Shown here: positions 43,726 through 54,364 of the stretch, in pieces
How the letters are laid out: each line of letters starts with the position of its first letter
Position numbering within the stretch: the first letter of the stretch is position 1
Source: Pedobacter sp.
GTDB lineage: Bacteria; Bacteroidota; Bacteroidia; Sphingobacteriales; Sphingobacteriaceae
Reading direction: 5' to 3'
DNA length: 64,000 nucleotides
Assembly (NCBI RefSeq): GCF_031119335.1
Contig: NZ_JAVHXT010000008.1
Coordinates: forward strand, 1 to 64,000
The notes under the pieces: model-generated
Told to the model about the DNA's origin: nothing
Databases searched by the model: none
The model's input: the letters and a program-made list of their open reading frames with translations, nothing else
Position numbers and translations under genes: made by a program

Positions 43726-44916
43726 TTACTTAATCACTTCCAGCTCCTTACCTACTTTGGTAAATGCTGCAATAGCTTTATCTAAATGATGCTGTTCGTG
43801 AGCGGCAGAAAGCTGTACCCTAATGCGAGCTTTGCCTTGCGCCACTACTGGATAGAAAAACCCAATCACATAAATTCCTTCTTCTAACATTTTAGCTGCA
43901 AATTCTTGCGCTACCTTTGCATCGTATAACATCACTGGAACAATTGGATGAAAACCAGGCTTGATATCAAAACCTGCTTCGGTCATTTTCTCACGGAAGT
44001 ATTTAGTGTTATACTCTAATTTGTCACGCAGCTCGGTAGTTTCGCTCAACATATCCAATACCGCAACAGAAGCACCAGCAATAGATGGTGCCAATGTATT
44101 AGAGAATAAATACGGTCGCGAACGTTGACGCAACATATCTACAATTTCTTTACGACCAGAGGTAAATCCGCCAGATGCGCCTCCTAAAGCCTTGCCCAAA
44201 GTACCCGTAATGATATCAATACGCCCCATCACATCGAAATGTTCGTGAGTTCCTCTTCCCGTTTTACCAATAAAACCAGAACAATGCGATTCGTCAATCA
44301 TCACCAAAGCTTCGTATTTATCTGCTAAATCGCAGATTTTATCTAAAGGTGCTACAGAACCATCCATCGAAAAAGCACCATCCGTTACAATCATTCTATG
44401 GCGACAATCTTTTGCTGCAATCAGTTGCTTTTCCAAATCTTCCATATCGCAATTTTTATAGCGGAAACGCTGTGCCTTACACAAACGAACGCCGTCAATA
44501 ATAGAGGCGTGGTTCAATTCATCAGAAATAATTGCGTCTTCTGCACCTAACAAAGGTTCAAAAACACCACCGTTGGCATCAAAAGCAGCTGCGTACAAAA
44601 TCGTATCTTCTGTTCCTAAAAACTGTGAAATTTTTGCTTCCAATTCTTTATGGATATCTTGTGTACCACAAATAAAACGCACCGAAGACATACCATAACC
44701 ATAATGATCAATTGCCTTTTTAGCTGCTTCAATTACTTTTGGATGCGATGATAAACCTAAATAGTTATTCGCACAAAAGTTAATCACCTCATCTCCGGTG
44801 CTCACCTTAATATCTGCACCTTGTGGGGTAGTAATAATTCTTTCTCGTTTGTATAGACCAGCTTGCTCAATTTCTGCTAGCTCTTTTTGTAGAACGGGTT
44901 GTAGGGTTTTGTACAT
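43726..44916 (-). CDS. kbl: Glycine C-acetyltransferase (2-amino-3-ketobutyrate CoA ligase)
   Basis: A 396-residue PLP-dependent enzyme of the alpha-oxoamine synthase family that makes or uses 2-amino-3-oxobutyrate, glycine and acetyl-CoA in threonine breakdown. Visible are the [15 protein letters not shown] block (about 51-65), [19 protein letters not shown] (75-93), [18 protein letters not shown] (206-223), and PLP lysine Lys242 in [10 protein letters not shown] (238-246). Length is standard. Its threonine dehydrogenase partner (tdh) is not adjacent. The fold also includes serine palmitoyltransferase and BioF; the sequence as a whole fits Kbl best. Confidence 0.92.
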   Translation of the reverse strand: MYKTLQPVLQKELAEIEQAGLYKRERIITTPQGADIKVSTGDEVINFCANNYLGLSSHPKVIEAAKKAIDHYGYGMSSVRFICGTQDIHKELEAKISQFLGTEDTILYAAAFDANGGVFEPLLGAEDAIISDELNHASIIDGVRLCKAQRFRYKNCDMEDLEKQLIAAKDCRHRMIVTDGAFSMDGSVAPLDKICDLADKYEALVMIDESHCSGFIGKTGRGTHEHFDVMGRIDIITGTLGKALGGASGGFTSGRKEIVDMLRQRSRPYLFSNTLAPSIAGASVAVLDMLSETTELRDKLEYNTKYFREKMTEAGFDIKPGFHPIVPVMLYDAKVAQEFAAKMLEEGIYVIGFFYPVVAQGKARIRVQLSAAHEQHHLDKAIAAFTKVGKELEVIK

Positions 44917-44943
44917 GGTTTAATTATTTGATAGAATGAGTAA

Positions 44944-44951
44944 CAAAGATA
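44944..44951 (-). promoter_or_regulatory. Candidate -7 box for kbl
   Basis: TATCTTTG on the minus strand fits TAnnTTTG and lies 27 bases before the kbl ATG. A TTTG lies about 16 bases upstream of it, a little short of the usual spacing. The region is shared with the divergent DUF5686 gene. Confidence 0.45.
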
Positions 44952-45024
44952 GTATTTTACCACTTAACAAACTTTAACAACAGAAATATGTTTATGTAAG
45001 GCAATTTGCCCTATATTTAAACCA

Positions 45025-47478
45025 ATGAAGAAAAACTATCTCTTGCTCTTATGTCTTCTGACATCGTCTCTTTTTGCATTAGCACAACAATTTGAGGTTA
45101 GAGGAAAAGTTACCGACAGCGATGGAAATCCCATTCCATTTGTATCTGTTTTTATCAAAGGAACTACCAAAGGCGTGTCTGCCAACGTAGATGGTGTTTA
45201 CAATATTAAGGTAGAAAGAGGTTTGGTAACATTAACTTATACGGTGGTTGGTTTTAAAACTGCTAGTCACACCGTTGATGTTTTTGACAACGTTACACTA
45301 AATAAGACCTTGCAACAAGAACAGTACACATTAAACAGTGTAACCATTACCGCTGGTGGTGAAGATCCTGCCTACAAAATCGTTAGAAATGCCATCAAAA
45401 ATAGGAAAGCATATTTAGAGGAAATTTTTGCTTACAATAGCGATGTTTATATCAAAGGAATGCAAAAACTGGTAGGTGCACCAAAAAAATTCTTCGGCAG
45501 AGATATCCAAAAAACATTAAATCTCGATACGAATAGAAATGGCATCCTCTACCTTTCCGAGTCGCAATCGAAGTTTTCTTACATGAAACCCGACAGAATT
45601 AAGGAAGAAATGATTTCCTCTAAAATTTCGGGCAGAAACAATGCCTTCAGCTTCAACAAGGCTTCTGATATGAGGATCAACTTCTATGAAAACCTATTGT
45701 TAGCCAATACTGGCTTAAGTTCTAGAAGCTTTGTATCGCCAATTGCCGACAATGCACTTTTTTACTATAACTATAAATTACTAGGTAGAACAGAAGAAAA
45801 TGGCTTAACGGTTAATAAAATTGAGGTTATCCCTAAAAGAAAAAATGATCCGGTTTTTAGGGGCGTGATTTACATTGCCGAAAACACTTGGCGTTTGATG
45901 GGCACCGACGTTAATTTAACAAAAGATGCTGGCATCAATTTGATAGATACGTTAAATATTGCCCAGCATTTTATCAAGGTCGATAAATATTACATGCCAG
46001 GAAACCTAAAATTCCAATTTAATGGCGATGTTTTTGGCTTTAAGTTCGAAGGTTATTTCATCAGCTTTTATAGCAATTACAACATCAACCCTAAATTTGA
46101 AAAAGGTTACTTTACACCAGAAATTTTGAAGATTACCAAGGCAGTGAACAAGAAAGACTCTGCCTATTGGGCAAACAACAGACCTATTCCCCTAACAGAA
46201 GAAGAACGCAGGGACTACATTAAAAAGGATAGTATCGCCCTGCGAATGCAAAGTAAGCAATATTTAGACTCTGTAGAAAAAGCTAATAACAACTTCACAT
46301 TGGGCAAAATGCTGTTGACCAGCTATACACATAACGACAGGTACCATAAACGAACTTACACTTTTGACCCTTTATTGCAATCTGTTTTTTACAACACGGT
46401 TGAGGGTTTTGCCATCAAATACGGCGTTTCTTATCGTAAAAGGTTTGAAGACAATAAATATCTAACTATTCGTCCGCAGGTGCGTTACGGTTTTAAGAAT
46501 AAAACATTTACTGCAAACTTGAATACCTATTATTATTATGATGCAACCAAACGTGCTGGTGTTGGGTTTGGCTTTGGTAGCGAAATAGCCGACCTAAATA
46601 ATTACGGAACAATGGGTTTGCTATCTAACTCAATTAACACCTTGCTTTTTGAGAGAAACTTCCCTAAATTTTACAAACGAGATTATGTAAATATAAATAC
46701 ACAGAGAGAGCTGGCCACAGGTTTGCAGGCTTCGCTATCTGTAGATTACTCCAAAAATCGTGCATTAACCAACAGTACACTCTATAAGTTTAGAGATTAC
46801 GATGATCGGGCTTTTACATCAAACAACCCACTAAATCCGGCAGATGATTCTCCGTTTTTCCAAACCTACCAATCTACATCAATTACTGCTGGTTTAATCT
46901 ACACCATAGGCCAGAAATATATCACTAGGCCAGATGCCAAAATCTATACCGAAGCTAAATATCCACGTTTAAGTTTAAGATATAAGAAAGCAATTAATGG
47001 AATTTTTGGTAGCGATACAGATTACGATCTAGTAACTTTTGAAGCTTACCAAGAGCGAATTGGTTTAGGTTTATTTGGCTATACTTCGTTTGTTATTGGT
47101 GCTGGTAAGTTCCTCAATAACAATAAGCTATTTTATCCAGAATTTAAACATTTTAGTGCCAATAGAGCTTTACTTTTCCCGCCGAACCTTCGAAAATTTA
47201 GGTTTTTAGATTTCTACAGATACAGTGCCAACGAACATTACTTAGAGGCGCATTTAGAGCATAATTTTGCTGGTTTCATCCTCAACAAAGTACCGATATT
47301 AAGAAAATTAAAACTAGAAGAGGTTATTGGCGTGAATTACCTAACGCAACCACAAAAGCGAGACTACACTGAGTTTTATTTTGGCGTACAGCGTTTGGCT
47401 TTCGGCATTAGCTATGGTTTTGCTTATGATGGAAACAGAAAAGTTGATGAAGGTTTCAGAATTGCCTACAGTTTTTAA
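45025..47478 (+). CDS. DUF5686 / carboxypeptidase-regulatory outer-membrane protein (paralogue 1)
   Basis: An 817-residue protein with signal 1-20 (ending ALAQ). A carboxypeptidase-like regulatory domain (about 22-105, FEVRGKVTDSDGNPIPFVSV) is followed by a DUF5686 part. The C-terminal half has alternating aromatic strands typical of an outer-membrane barrel, ending in F. The family's role is unknown. It shares long conserved blocks with the next gene, for example KFFGRDIQKTLNLDTNR, SKISGRNNAFSFNKASDM and FYNTVEGFAIKYGV, and similar C-terminal ends. A tandem duplicate, with 87 bases between the genes. Confidence 0.88.
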   Translation: MKKNYLLLLCLLTSSLFALAQQFEVRGKVTDSDGNPIPFVSVFIKGTTKGVSANVDGVYNIKVERGLVTLTYTVVGFKTASHTVDVFDNVTLNKTLQQEQYTLNSVTITAGGEDPAYKIVRNAIKNRKAYLEEIFAYNSDVYIKGMQKLVGAPKKFFGRDIQKTLNLDTNRNGILYLSESQSKFSYMKPDRIKEEMISSKISGRNNAFSFNKASDMRINFYENLLLANTGLSSRSFVSPIADNALFYYNYKLLGRTEENGLTVNKIEVIPKRKNDPVFRGVIYIAENTWRLMGTDVNLTKDAGINLIDTLNIAQHFIKVDKYYMPGNLKFQFNGDVFGFKFEGYFISFYSNYNINPKFEKGYFTPEILKITKAVNKKDSAYWANNRPIPLTEEERRDYIKKDSIALRMQSKQYLDSVEKANNNFTLGKMLLTSYTHNDRYHKRTYTFDPLLQSVFYNTVEGFAIKYGVSYRKRFEDNKYLTIRPQVRYGFKNKTFTANLNTYYYYDATKRAGVGFGFGSEIADLNNYGTMGLLSNSINTLLFERNFPKFYKRDYVNINTQRELATGLQASLSVDYSKNRALTNSTLYKFRDYDDRAFTSNNPLNPADDSPFFQTYQSTSITAGLIYTIGQKYITRPDAKIYTEAKYPRLSLRYKKAINGIFGSDTDYDLVTFEAYQERIGLGLFGYTSFVIGAGKFLNNNKLFYPEFKHFSANRALLFPPNLRKFRFLDFYRYSANEHYLEAHLEHNFAGFILNKVPILRKLKLEEVIGVNYLTQPQKRDYTEFYFGVQRLAFGISYGFAYDGNRKVDEGFRIAYSF

Positions 47479-47565
47479 AATTAACTCTCAGAAACACCGG
47501 GCATCATGCTAAAGTTACAAGCTTTTTGCTATTTTAACGTTATTAATTAAACCTAACTATTTTTA

Positions 47566-50022
47566 ATGGCGTGCTACCTCCGATGTTGTTTACTGATATT
47601 GCTTTGCAGTAGCGCTTTTACAGCATTGGGTCAACAGTACGTGCTAACGGGCAAAATTACCGAACCCAAGGGCACAAGCGTTCCATTTGCATCCGTATAT
47701 GTAAATGCAACTACACAGGGCACTTCTTCCAATATAGACGGGCAATATAAACTTACTTTACCTGCCGGAAAAACTGAATTGCTGATTACCGCGGTTGGCT
47801 ACGAAGACAGAAAAATAACGGTAACGATGACGGAGAATACGAAGTTGGATATTGTATTGTCTTCTAAAATATTTACGCTGAATGATGTCGTTATTAAATC
47901 TCCGAACGAAAATAGGGCCAACGAAATCATCAAAAAGGTAATTGCCAAGAGGAAAATTTACCTTAACGAAATAGATGCCTTTTCTTGCGAAGTTTACACC
48001 AAGGCCATGCAAAAATTACTGAACGCACCGAAAAGGTTCTTCGGACGTGATGTGGCGACCATACTGGATTTAGACAGTAACCGACAAGGTGTGATCTACC
48101 TTTCCGAAACAGAATCGAAACTTGATTTCAAGCAGCGTGATAAAATTAAAGAAGTGATGATTTCCTCTAAGATTGCTGGAGATGATAATGGATTTAGTTT
48201 TAACAAAGCTTCAGATTTGAGTGTAAATTTCTATAACAACATCTTATTTGAAGACAAACTTTGTGTACGTGGTTTTATTTCGCCTATTGCAGACAACGCC
48301 TTTACTTATTACAAGTATAAAATGATGGGCACCAGTACCGAAAATGGAAAAACCATCAGTAAAATACAAGTATTGCCTAAACGGAAAAATTTACCTGCAT
48401 TTTCTGGCGTAATTTATATTGTTAATGATTTGTGGCGAATTAATGCGGTGGATTTGTTTGTGACTAAAGATAATGGCATAGAATTGATTGACACGCTAAA
48501 GGTTAGTCAGCAATTAGTGGAGGTAGGAAATGTGTACGTACCGAAATCTATCCAATTTAATATTGTAGGTAAATTACTAGGTTTCAAAGTTTCTGGATAC
48601 GTAATGGGTGTGTACAAAAACTACGATATACAACCACGTTTTAACAAGAACTTTTTTACTAACGAAATTTTGAAGGTCGAACGATCATCTAACAAGAAGG
48701 ATCCTTTTTACTGGGAAAAGAACAGATCTGTTCCTTTAACTACAGAAGAACGTGAAAACTACAGAAGAAAGGACAGCGTTACTGCACTAAAAGCTTCTCA
48801 GCAATATCTAGATTCGGTTGATCAGGTTAAAAACCGATTTAACCCTGTACAGGTATTGGTAACGCCTTACATCCATTACCGGAGCTACAATAAGAAGAGT
48901 GTTACCTTTGATCCAGTAGCAACAAGTGTTTTTTACAACACAGTGGAAGGACTTGGCTTAAAATATGCAGTTACCTGGCGCCAAGGTTTCGACGATGGCA
49001 AGTATTACACCGTAAAGCCCGAAGCCCGCTACGGGTTTGCCAATAACCATTTCAATGCCAATATCAAGTCAAAATACCTTTTTGATCCTACCAGAAACGG
49101 AACCATTGCGCTAGGTTTTGGCTCTGAAGTTGCCAATCTTAATTCGCACCAGCAAACTAATTTATTGCAAAACACTATTAACACCTTGGTTTTTGGTAAA
49201 AATGTAGCCAAGTTTTACGAGCGAAGATTTTTTAATGTAGAAGCTTCGAGGGAATTTGCGCCTAGCTTCGAGCTCAAAATTAGCGCCGACTATGCCCGTA
49301 GAAATGCACTTACCAATAGCAACCTCACCCATTTCTGGAATGACAATTTCACATCAAACGATCCATTTAAACCCGACGATGAACGAAGCTTACTATTTCC
49401 AAAGCACAAAGCTTTAGTACTCAGCGGCACTTTGGCTTATACTGTTGCGCAAAAATATATCACTCGGCCCGATGGTCGTTTTTACATCGAAAGTGATTAC
49501 CCTAGAATAGAATTTAACTACAAACGTGGTTTAAAAGGTGTTTTTGGCTCCAGTGTAGATTATGATTTTATTTCCTTAGAAATCTACCAGAAAAAATTGC
49601 ATCTAGGGATGTTGGGAAAATCATCTATTTTAGTTGGTGCAGGTAAATTCCTAACCTCAAAAAGCTTAAACTATCCAGATTGGAAGCATTTTAGGGCGAA
49701 TCAGTCTATTGTTTTTGATCCAGATGAAAGAAACTTCCAGTTCCTTGATTTCTATATATTCAACACCACAAGGCAATATTTCGAGGCGCATTTTCAACAT
49801 AACTTCGGCTCCTTCTTTTTAAGTAGAATTCCTTTAATTAAAAAATTGAAACTAGAGGAAATTATTGGTAGTGCTTACCTTTCATCTCCAGAAAAAAGAA
49901 ATTATAACGAGTTTTATTTTGGTGTAAAACGATTGAATTTCCGCATTCACTACGGTTATGCGTATGATAGAGATGTTTTGATCAAAAAAGGCTTTAAGTT
50001 TTCTTACGGGTTTAATCTGTAA
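47566..50022 (+). CDS. DUF5686 / carboxypeptidase-regulatory outer-membrane protein (paralogue 2)
   Basis: An 818-residue protein with signal about 1-22 (ending ALGQ), the same layout as the previous gene: regulatory domain (about 25-105), DUF5686 part and barrel. Shared blocks include RFFGRDVATILDLDSNR, MISSKIAGDDNGFSFNKASD and KKLKLEEIIG near the end. By eye the two are clearly homologous with many substitutions, so the duplication is not recent. It starts at ATG 47566. Confidence 0.88.
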   Translation: MACYLRCCLLILLCSSAFTALGQQYVLTGKITEPKGTSVPFASVYVNATTQGTSSNIDGQYKLTLPAGKTELLITAVGYEDRKITVTMTENTKLDIVLSSKIFTLNDVVIKSPNENRANEIIKKVIAKRKIYLNEIDAFSCEVYTKAMQKLLNAPKRFFGRDVATILDLDSNRQGVIYLSETESKLDFKQRDKIKEVMISSKIAGDDNGFSFNKASDLSVNFYNNILFEDKLCVRGFISPIADNAFTYYKYKMMGTSTENGKTISKIQVLPKRKNLPAFSGVIYIVNDLWRINAVDLFVTKDNGIELIDTLKVSQQLVEVGNVYVPKSIQFNIVGKLLGFKVSGYVMGVYKNYDIQPRFNKNFFTNEILKVERSSNKKDPFYWEKNRSVPLTTEERENYRRKDSVTALKASQQYLDSVDQVKNRFNPVQVLVTPYIHYRSYNKKSVTFDPVATSVFYNTVEGLGLKYAVTWRQGFDDGKYYTVKPEARYGFANNHFNANIKSKYLFDPTRNGTIALGFGSEVANLNSHQQTNLLQNTINTLVFGKNVAKFYERRFFNVEASREFAPSFELKISADYARRNALTNSNLTHFWNDNFTSNDPFKPDDERSLLFPKHKALVLSGTLAYTVAQKYITRPDGRFYIESDYPRIEFNYKRGLKGVFGSSVDYDFISLEIYQKKLHLGMLGKSSILVGAGKFLTSKSLNYPDWKHFRANQSIVFDPDERNFQFLDFYIFNTTRQYFEAHFQHNFGSFFLSRIPLIKKLKLEEIIGSAYLSSPEKRNYNEFYFGVKRLNFRIHYGYAYDRDVLIKKGFKFSYGFNL

Positions 50023-50035
50023 TTTTCTTTAAACC

Positions 50036-50120
50036 ACATAGACACATAGAAAAGCACGTTCATTACTAACGTTATTTTATCCTTAATAAAACCTATGTTT
50101 CTATGTGTTTAATAATGACG
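50036..50120. repeat. Inverted repeat CACATAGA / TCTATGTG, possible terminator
   Basis: ACACATAGAAAA near 50044-50055 pairs with the CTATGTTTCTATGTGTTT segment at 50092-50110. The spacer is AT-rich. It lies between the second DUF5686 gene and the trhO promoter, and is similar in style to the repeat after yajC (5183-5241). Confidence 0.5.
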
Positions 50121-50129
50121 AAAATCATC

Positions 50130-50159
50130 TTGCCAAACCACAAATTAGCTTTATCTTTG
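50130..50159 (+). promoter_or_regulatory. Promoter of trhO
   Basis: TTG at 50130-50132 and TATCTTTG at 50152-50159 fit the Bacteroidota -33 and -7 consensus with a 19-base spacer. The box ends 37 bases before ATG 50197. Confidence 0.65.
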
Positions 50160-50196
50160 CAGCATTAAACGCCGTTTGCAGCGGTATCAATATATT

Positions 50197-51129
50197 ATGA
50201 CATACAATACTCTACTTTATTACTGCTATTCGCCAATAGCAGATGCAGAACAATTTGCTGCCGATCATTTAAAATTCTGTAAATCTTTAGGTTTAGTTGG
50301 CCGTATCATCGTTGCCGACGAAGGCTTGAACGGAACTGTTTCTGGAACCGTTGAAGCTTGTAAAGCCTATATGGAGCACATCCATGCTGATGAACGCTTC
50401 GCCAAAACAGAGTTCAAAATTGATGAAGTGGAAGAACCTTCGTTTATTAAAATGCACTGCCGCTACAAAGCAGAAATTGTACATTCTGGCTTACGTGATA
50501 CAACTATCATCGACCCAAATAAACAAACTGGCAAACATTTAGAACCTTTAGAGTTTAGAGAAATGCTTGATCAGGAAGATGTAATTGTATTAGATGTTAG
50601 ATCTAATTATGAGCATAATTTAGGAAAGTTTAAAAATGCCATCACTCTAGATATCGAGAACTTTAGAGATTTCCCAGAGCAAATTGAAGCGCTAGCACAA
50701 TACAAAGACAAAAAAGTATTGACTTATTGCACGGGTGGCATCAAATGCGAAAAAGCATCTGCTCTATTGTTGCATCATGGCTTTAACGATGTTTATCAAT
50801 TACACGGTGGCATCATTAAATATGGCAAGGAAGCTGGCGGTAAGGATTTTGAAGGTAAATGCTACGTTTTTGACAATCGAATTGCTGTCGACGTAAATTC
50901 CGTAAACCCTACTGTTGCAAGTAAATGCCTAAACTGCGGTACTACAACTGCTAAAATGATTAATTGCGCTAATCCAGAGTGTAATGAGCACTTTACTCAA
51001 TGCGATGCTTGTGGCGAAGCACTGCAAGGTTGTTGTTCCGTAGAATGTACTACGCACCCTCGTAAACGCACTTATGATGGTACCGGTTACTATGTGAAGG
51101 TTCCGCAACCGTTGGTAACAAAGCATTAG
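50197..51129 (+). CDS. trhO: tRNA uridine(34) hydroxylase TrhO (rhodanese family)
   Basis: A 310-residue cytoplasmic protein of the UPF0176/YceA family, which uses oxygen to hydroxylate tRNA U34 at C5. The N-terminal part has ADEGLNGTVSG (about 41-51). The rhodanese domain (about 115-215) has the active-site loop YCTGGIKCEKAS with Cys178. A C-terminal zinc-ribbon-like run has several C-x2-C pairs (KCLNCG, CANPECNEHF, QCDACGEA, CCSVEC). The open frame reaches back to TTG 50176; ATG 50197 matches family starts. It stands alone with its own promoter. Confidence 0.92.
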   Translation: MTYNTLLYYCYSPIADAEQFAADHLKFCKSLGLVGRIIVADEGLNGTVSGTVEACKAYMEHIHADERFAKTEFKIDEVEEPSFIKMHCRYKAEIVHSGLRDTTIIDPNKQTGKHLEPLEFREMLDQEDVIVLDVRSNYEHNLGKFKNAITLDIENFRDFPEQIEALAQYKDKKVLTYCTGGIKCEKASALLLHHGFNDVYQLHGGIIKYGKEAGGKDFEGKCYVFDNRIAVDVNSVNPTVASKCLNCGTTTAKMINCANPECNEHFTQCDACGEALQGCCSVECTTHPRKRTYDGTGYYVKVPQPLVTKH

Positions 51130-51149
51130 GATATTATTATCTAACCATT

Positions 51150-51248
51150 CGTCATTTCGACTAGGTACGAGGAGAAATCTGTTTTTAGACAAGGTTTGTT
51201 GTGAGATTTAGCTTCGCTTTCTTTCTTCTCTCTGCGTTCGAAATGACG
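51150..51248. repeat. Palindromic CGTCATTTCGA / TCGAAATGACG element
   Basis: CGTCATTTCGA (51150-51160) pairs exactly with TCGAAATGACG (51238-51248), and inner segments GAGAAATCT and AGATTT pair as well. It follows trhO by 20 bases. This is a third family of symmetrical intergenic repeats in the window; similar sequences are common in the phylum from general knowledge. Confidence 0.65.
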
Positions 51249-51323
51249 CATAGATCAAAGTGGGTACAACTATCCATTTATTTTTCTATTTTGCAATCAT
51301 TCCAGAATAATACAAGTTTGTAA

Positions 51324-54212
51324 ATGAGAATTAACCTTCTACATTTTATCCTTCTATTAACGACTCTTTCCATTACCGTTAGCAGTTCAAACGCTAATGA
51401 TATACCGCGTATTGGCGTGCCCTACGTGCAAAATTTTCATAAATCTTTGTACGCAGCCGGAAACCAGAACTGGTCTATCGCCAAAGACAAAAAAGGAATA
51501 ATGTATTTCGGAAATTCTGCTGGTCTATTAAGTTTTAACGGAAAATATTGGAGCAAACACGAACTGCCTAACAAACAAATTGTACGTTCGGTAGCCATTG
51601 CAGATGATGGACTAATCTACACTGGCGGCTTTGGTGAATTTGGCTATTGGGCTTATCGAGATAAAAAACTGCGTTACAATTCATTAACTCAGCTCCTCCC
51701 TAAATCAGCTAAGCTTACGGGGGAAGTTTGGAAGATTTATGTATTAGGAAAGAAGATTTATTTCCAAACCTTTTCGCATATTTTCATTTACGAAAACAAG
51801 AAAGTTTCTGTTGTAAAACCACTCAATAATTTATTGTTTTTGCACAAAGTGGATAACAGACTTTTCGCCGAAGTACTAGATCACGGACTTTTTGAACTAA
51901 AAGGAAATCAGCTAATCAAACTTGCGGGAAGTGAGATTTTAGGTAGAACTGGAATTTTATCCATTCTACCATTTAAAAACAACCAGTTGTTAATTGGCAC
52001 AAGCAAAAATGGGCTTTTCACTTTCGATGGAAGCAATTTCGCTCCATTTAACAATGAGGCTAATTGGTATTTAAAGACTTTCCAACTTAATAATGGAGCA
52101 AAAGTACTCGGCAAGTATTACACTTTTGGAACCATCTTAAATGGTCTAGTAATCATAGATGAAAATGGAAATGTAATCCAAACCATCAATAAAACTAGCG
52201 GATTGCAAAACAATACGGTGCTTAGTGTTTACAACGATAATGAAAACAATCTTTGGGCTGGTTTAGATAATGGCATAGATCGTATCGAGCTTAATTCTCC
52301 ACTATCATTTTATTTTGATAAAAGTGGAAAATTCGGGACAGTATATTCTAGCCTAATCTTTGGCAATAAAATCTACTTGGGTACCAATCAAGGCCTATTT
52401 TCTGGAAACTGGAGCAATAACGCTGCAAGTAATTTCGATTTTAAGCTCATTCCAAATTCACAAGGGCAGGTTTGGGATTTAACGAAAATAGATAATCAAC
52501 TCATTTGCGGACACAACGATGGAACGTTTTCGGTAGTTGGCGATCAGATCCAAAAAATCTCAAATATTAATGGTGGCTGGACTTTAAAAAAGCTTCCATC
52601 CAACCCAAATTACCTTATCCAGGGCACCTACACTGGCTTAGGCATTTATGTAAAGAATGGCCAAGGTGGCTGGAATTTTAACCATAGAGTGGAAGGTTTT
52701 GGAGAGCCATCACGTTATGTAGAGCAAGATTATAAAGGAAATATTTGGGTAAGCCATGCATACAAAGGGCTGTATCGCATCACCATAAGCGCTGATTTAA
52801 AAAAGGCGACCAACATTCAATACTATGATGAAAAGAATGGATTGCCAAGCAGCTTTAACATCAACGCTTTTAACCTAGATAATCGCGTTGTTTTTTCATC
52901 GGATTCTGGCTTCTACGTTTACGATGATATCAGCAACCGTTTTAGCAAGTATGAAGTGCTGAATAAAAATCTGGGCAACTTCAGCTCATCAAACAAAATC
53001 ATTAAAGCTGCTAATAAAAGATACTGGTTCATTAACGATGGCAGAATGAGCTTGGCAAATTTCAGTCAGCCAGGCAAAATCAGTATCGACTCTAACAGAT
53101 TTAACATTTTGGATGGGCGAATGGTACAGTACTATGAAAACATCAGCCAAATTAGCGAGAACCTTTATCTAATTAGTGTTGATGATGGTTTTGCAATTTA
53201 TAATAATGCATTAGCTGGTACTATTAAATCTTCCACTAAACTACCGCAAGTACTTATTGGCAAAATTGATGACATTACAGACAAATACAGTTCTATTACC
53301 GAGAGCGGCGATAGTGAGAGTGAAATAGAGATACCTTATTCGAGAAACAGTATCCGGATTTCCTTTGCCCTGCCCTATTATCGATTAGCAAAAATTCAGT
53401 TCCAATATTTCCTCGAAGGATATTCTAAGCAATGGTCTGAATGGAATACGGCAACCCAAAAAGATTTCACCAATCTTAGCAGTGGCCATTATACCTTTAA
53501 AGTTAGAGCTAAAATTGACGAAAAAACGGTGAGCGAAGTTAGCAATCTGCAAATTGTAATACTATCGCCGTGGTATGCAAGCAATTGGGCTTGGGCATTT
53601 TACTTCGTTGTTATAATTGTAGGATTGGCTGTTGGAAAGAAGGTATACGAAGCTAAACTGAAAAGAGATCAGCAGAAAATTGCCGACAAGCTTCAACAAG
53701 AGCAAGAGGAGTACTTAAAAAAAGAAGCTGAAGCTACAGAAAAGCAAATCAGCAAACTACAGACAGAAAAACTGCAAACCGAACTGGCAGGCAAAAGCAG
53801 AGAGCTTGCTAATTCTGCAATGAGTTTGGTTTATAAGAACGAATTACTTCAAAAAATTAGTCAGGAACTGAATAAACTGAAAGACAATCAAAAACCACAA
53901 GAAGACCAGTTGCGCAAAATCCAGAAAATTATTGATGATGGGATGAACGACGAACGGGATTGGAATTTATTTGAAAACAGTTTCAACGAGGCACACGAAA
54001 GTTTCTTCAAAAAGCTAAAAGCCAACCATCCGGATCTTGTTCCAAATGATCTAAAACTATGTGCTTATTTGCGGATGAATATGAGCAGCAAAGAAATGGC
54101 TTCGCTTTTAAATATCTCTGTTAGAGGTGTAGAAATTCGTCGGTATCGTTTGCGTAAAAAGCTCGCAGTACCGCACGACAAAAACCTTACAGAGTTTTTA
54201 ATCGAGATTTAA
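51324..54212 (+). CDS. One-component sensor regulator: beta-propeller, Y_Y_Y, LuxR HTH
   Basis: A 962-residue membrane protein. Signal 1-24; a two-component-regulator-type propeller (about 30-660) made of WSIAKDKKGIMYFGN-like and W-A-G-L-D-N-G-like blades; a triple-tyrosine Y_Y_Y domain (about 670-740, FLEGYSKQWSEWN); a membrane segment (about 755-775); a coiled coil (about 780-850); and a LuxR-type HTH (about 895-962, YLRMNMSSKEMASLLNISVR, then GVEIRRYRLRKKL). It has no kinase domain, so it should bind DNA directly while anchored in the membrane. It is followed 257 bases later by a SusC gene, which makes it the likely activator of that locus in response to an oligosaccharide. Confidence 0.9.
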   Translation: MRINLLHFILLLTTLSITVSSSNANDIPRIGVPYVQNFHKSLYAAGNQNWSIAKDKKGIMYFGNSAGLLSFNGKYWSKHELPNKQIVRSVAIADDGLIYTGGFGEFGYWAYRDKKLRYNSLTQLLPKSAKLTGEVWKIYVLGKKIYFQTFSHIFIYENKKVSVVKPLNNLLFLHKVDNRLFAEVLDHGLFELKGNQLIKLAGSEILGRTGILSILPFKNNQLLIGTSKNGLFTFDGSNFAPFNNEANWYLKTFQLNNGAKVLGKYYTFGTILNGLVIIDENGNVIQTINKTSGLQNNTVLSVYNDNENNLWAGLDNGIDRIELNSPLSFYFDKSGKFGTVYSSLIFGNKIYLGTNQGLFSGNWSNNAASNFDFKLIPNSQGQVWDLTKIDNQLICGHNDGTFSVVGDQIQKISNINGGWTLKKLPSNPNYLIQGTYTGLGIYVKNGQGGWNFNHRVEGFGEPSRYVEQDYKGNIWVSHAYKGLYRITISADLKKATNIQYYDEKNGLPSSFNINAFNLDNRVVFSSDSGFYVYDDISNRFSKYEVLNKNLGNFSSSNKIIKAANKRYWFINDGRMSLANFSQPGKISIDSNRFNILDGRMVQYYENISQISENLYLISVDDGFAIYNNALAGTIKSSTKLPQVLIGKIDDITDKYSSITESGDSESEIEIPYSRNSIRISFALPYYRLAKIQFQYFLEGYSKQWSEWNTATQKDFTNLSSGHYTFKVRAKIDEKTVSEVSNLQIVILSPWYASNWAWAFYFVVIIVGLAVGKKVYEAKLKRDQQKIADKLQQEQEEYLKKEAEATEKQISKLQTEKLQTELAGKSRELANSAMSLVYKNELLQKISQELNKLKDNQKPQEDQLRKIQKIIDDGMNDERDWNLFENSFNEAHESFFKKLKANHPDLVPNDLKLCAYLRMNMSSKEMASLLNISVRGVEIRRYRLRKKLAVPHDKNLTEFLIEI

Positions 54213-54262
54213 CTACTACATCATTACCTCTCATTAGAGCAAAAGCCAGCACCACAACTAAA

Positions 54263-54287
54263 ACTACTATACCATTTTTGTAGTAGT
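54263..54287. promoter_or_regulatory. Palindromic CTAC/GTAG site, candidate operator
   Basis: ACTACTA (54263-54269) and TAGTAGT (54281-54287) are reverse complements around an 11-base centre. Other CTAC/GTAG-rich stretches lie nearby: CTACTACATCATTAC just after the regulator stop, and GATGTAGTAATGTG near 54383-54396. These could be binding sites for the LuxR-type regulator. Confidence 0.4.
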
Positions 54288-54364
54288 ATCATTTTCTTAG
54301 TTAAAAGAGTAAATATTGCGTTTTTACACACAAAAACACAAATTTATTAAGCTACTGAGATAGC

